Source: Agrococcus sp. ProA11
GTDB taxonomy: Bacteria > Actinomycetota > Actinomycetes > Actinomycetales > Microbacteriaceae
Length of the DNA stretch: 64,000 bases
Direction of reading: 5' to 3'
Assembly: GCF_039880525.1 (NCBI RefSeq)
Contig: NZ_CP156989.1
Location: 1,612,001 to 1,676,000, forward strand
This document shows, one piece after another, positions 63,880-64,000 of this stretch. Within the stretch, counting starts at the first letter, position 1. Each line of letters starts with the position of its first letter. Position numbers and translations under genes: made by a program. The notes below the pieces were generated by a model. It was not told where the DNA came from and did not search any database. It worked only from the letters and a program-made list of their open reading frames with translations.

Positions 63880-64000
63880 GTGGACGAGCAACCGGAGCGC
63901 GGGCCGTCGGGTTCTGCGGAGGCCGAGGCACGACGTCGCGTCGCGACGCTCGCCGAGCTGCATCGTCGCCGGCGCCACCGGCGCTGGACGGTCGGCATCG
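63880..64000 (+). CDS. N-terminus of an unidentified basic protein (cut by window end)
   Basis: A GTG at 63880 opens a frame that stays open to the window end, about 40 codons. It encodes an acidic first part and then a strongly basic RRRRHRRW stretch just before the window edge, as in cytoplasmic regions of membrane proteins. GAGG lies nine bases upstream. Too little is visible to name a family. Confidence 0.55.
   Translation, partial: MDEQPERGPSGSAEAEARRRVATLAELHRRRRHRRWTVGI

Noticed and set aside
1-64000. CRISPR arrays, phage, transposases, integrases or biosynthetic clusters
   Set aside because: No repeat-spacer structure, no transposase or integrase motif and no modular synthase was seen; the window is core genome.
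1-64000. tRNA, rRNA or other known structured RNA genes
   Set aside because: I saw no cloverleaf with CCA end or rRNA sequence in the gaps, which are mostly under 180 bases; a covariance search could still find small RNAs.

Overview
This 64 kb window is a dense, high-GC (about 70% by eye) actinobacterial chromosome segment. It holds about 60 protein genes, no rRNA or tRNA that I can see, no CRISPR array, no insertion sequence and no phage genes. The gene content points to Actinomycetia, most likely Microbacteriaceae; an Agrococcus-like organism is a guess. Support comes from the ctaC-ctaD-ctaF oxidase operon, a large division/wall cluster without ftsA, the GarA-FtsR-ResR regulator set, and a PASTA kinase next to an Rv2175c-type protein. 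MurE lacks the classical meso-diaminopimelate motif, as expected where another diamino acid is used. No stretch longer than 300 bases lacks a gene; the longest gap is the 296-base region upstream of mraZ.

Layout. 1-2.0 kb (minus): DsbA-like protein, rpiB and nei (cut by the window edge). 2.0-7.5 kb (plus): pepN, an MscS channel, a truncated haemoglobin and a frameshifted FAD dehydrogenase. 7.5-10.6 kb (minus): cytochrome c oxidase subunits. 10.7-12.5 kb (minus): erpA-like iron-sulfur carrier and an M20 dipeptidase, then a DUF3043 membrane protein on plus. 13.2-39.7 kb (minus): one almost unbroken block. In transcription order it is mraZ, rsmH, ftsL-like, ftsI, murE, murF, mraY, murD, ftsW, murG, murC, ftsQ, ftsZ, yggS, sepF, yggT, divIVA, lspA, rluD, dnaE, hisD, nrdR, pyrD. 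Stop and start codons often overlap. 40-48 kb: DUF3040, polyprenyl synthase, Rv2175c-like protein, PASTA kinase, class II DAHP synthase, PlsC and FadD15. From divIVA to fadD15 the gene order follows M. tuberculosis Rv2145c-Rv2187 closely. 48-55 kb: deformylase, pyruvate carboxylase, an orphan ParA ATPase, then a regulatory group ResR/McdR-like, FtsR-like and GarA-like. 55-64 kb: azlC/azlD, an operon of tag, a glutamine amidotransferase and glycerate kinase, a luciferase-like oxidoreductase, a thiolase, a tiny His/Glu-rich protein, a VOC protein, an NADH:flavin oxidoreductase and the first codons of another gene.

How the genes work together. Most of the window builds and divides the cell wall: precursors (MurC-F, MraY, MurG), the divisome (FtsZ, SepF, FtsQ, FtsW, FtsI, FtsL-like), polar growth (DivIVA), a PASTA kinase, a GarA-type kinase substrate and two MerR-type regulators of division. 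The most interesting signal is a dyad (CTCAACC / GGTTGAG with a conserved centre) found the same distance upstream of ftsZ and of the ResR/McdR-like gene 29 kb away, which suggests that one regulator controls both. Triple MraZ boxes with exact 10-bp spacing lie upstream of mraZ. I did not find a completely new multigene system; the rest is well-conserved core genome with local oddities listed in the findings.
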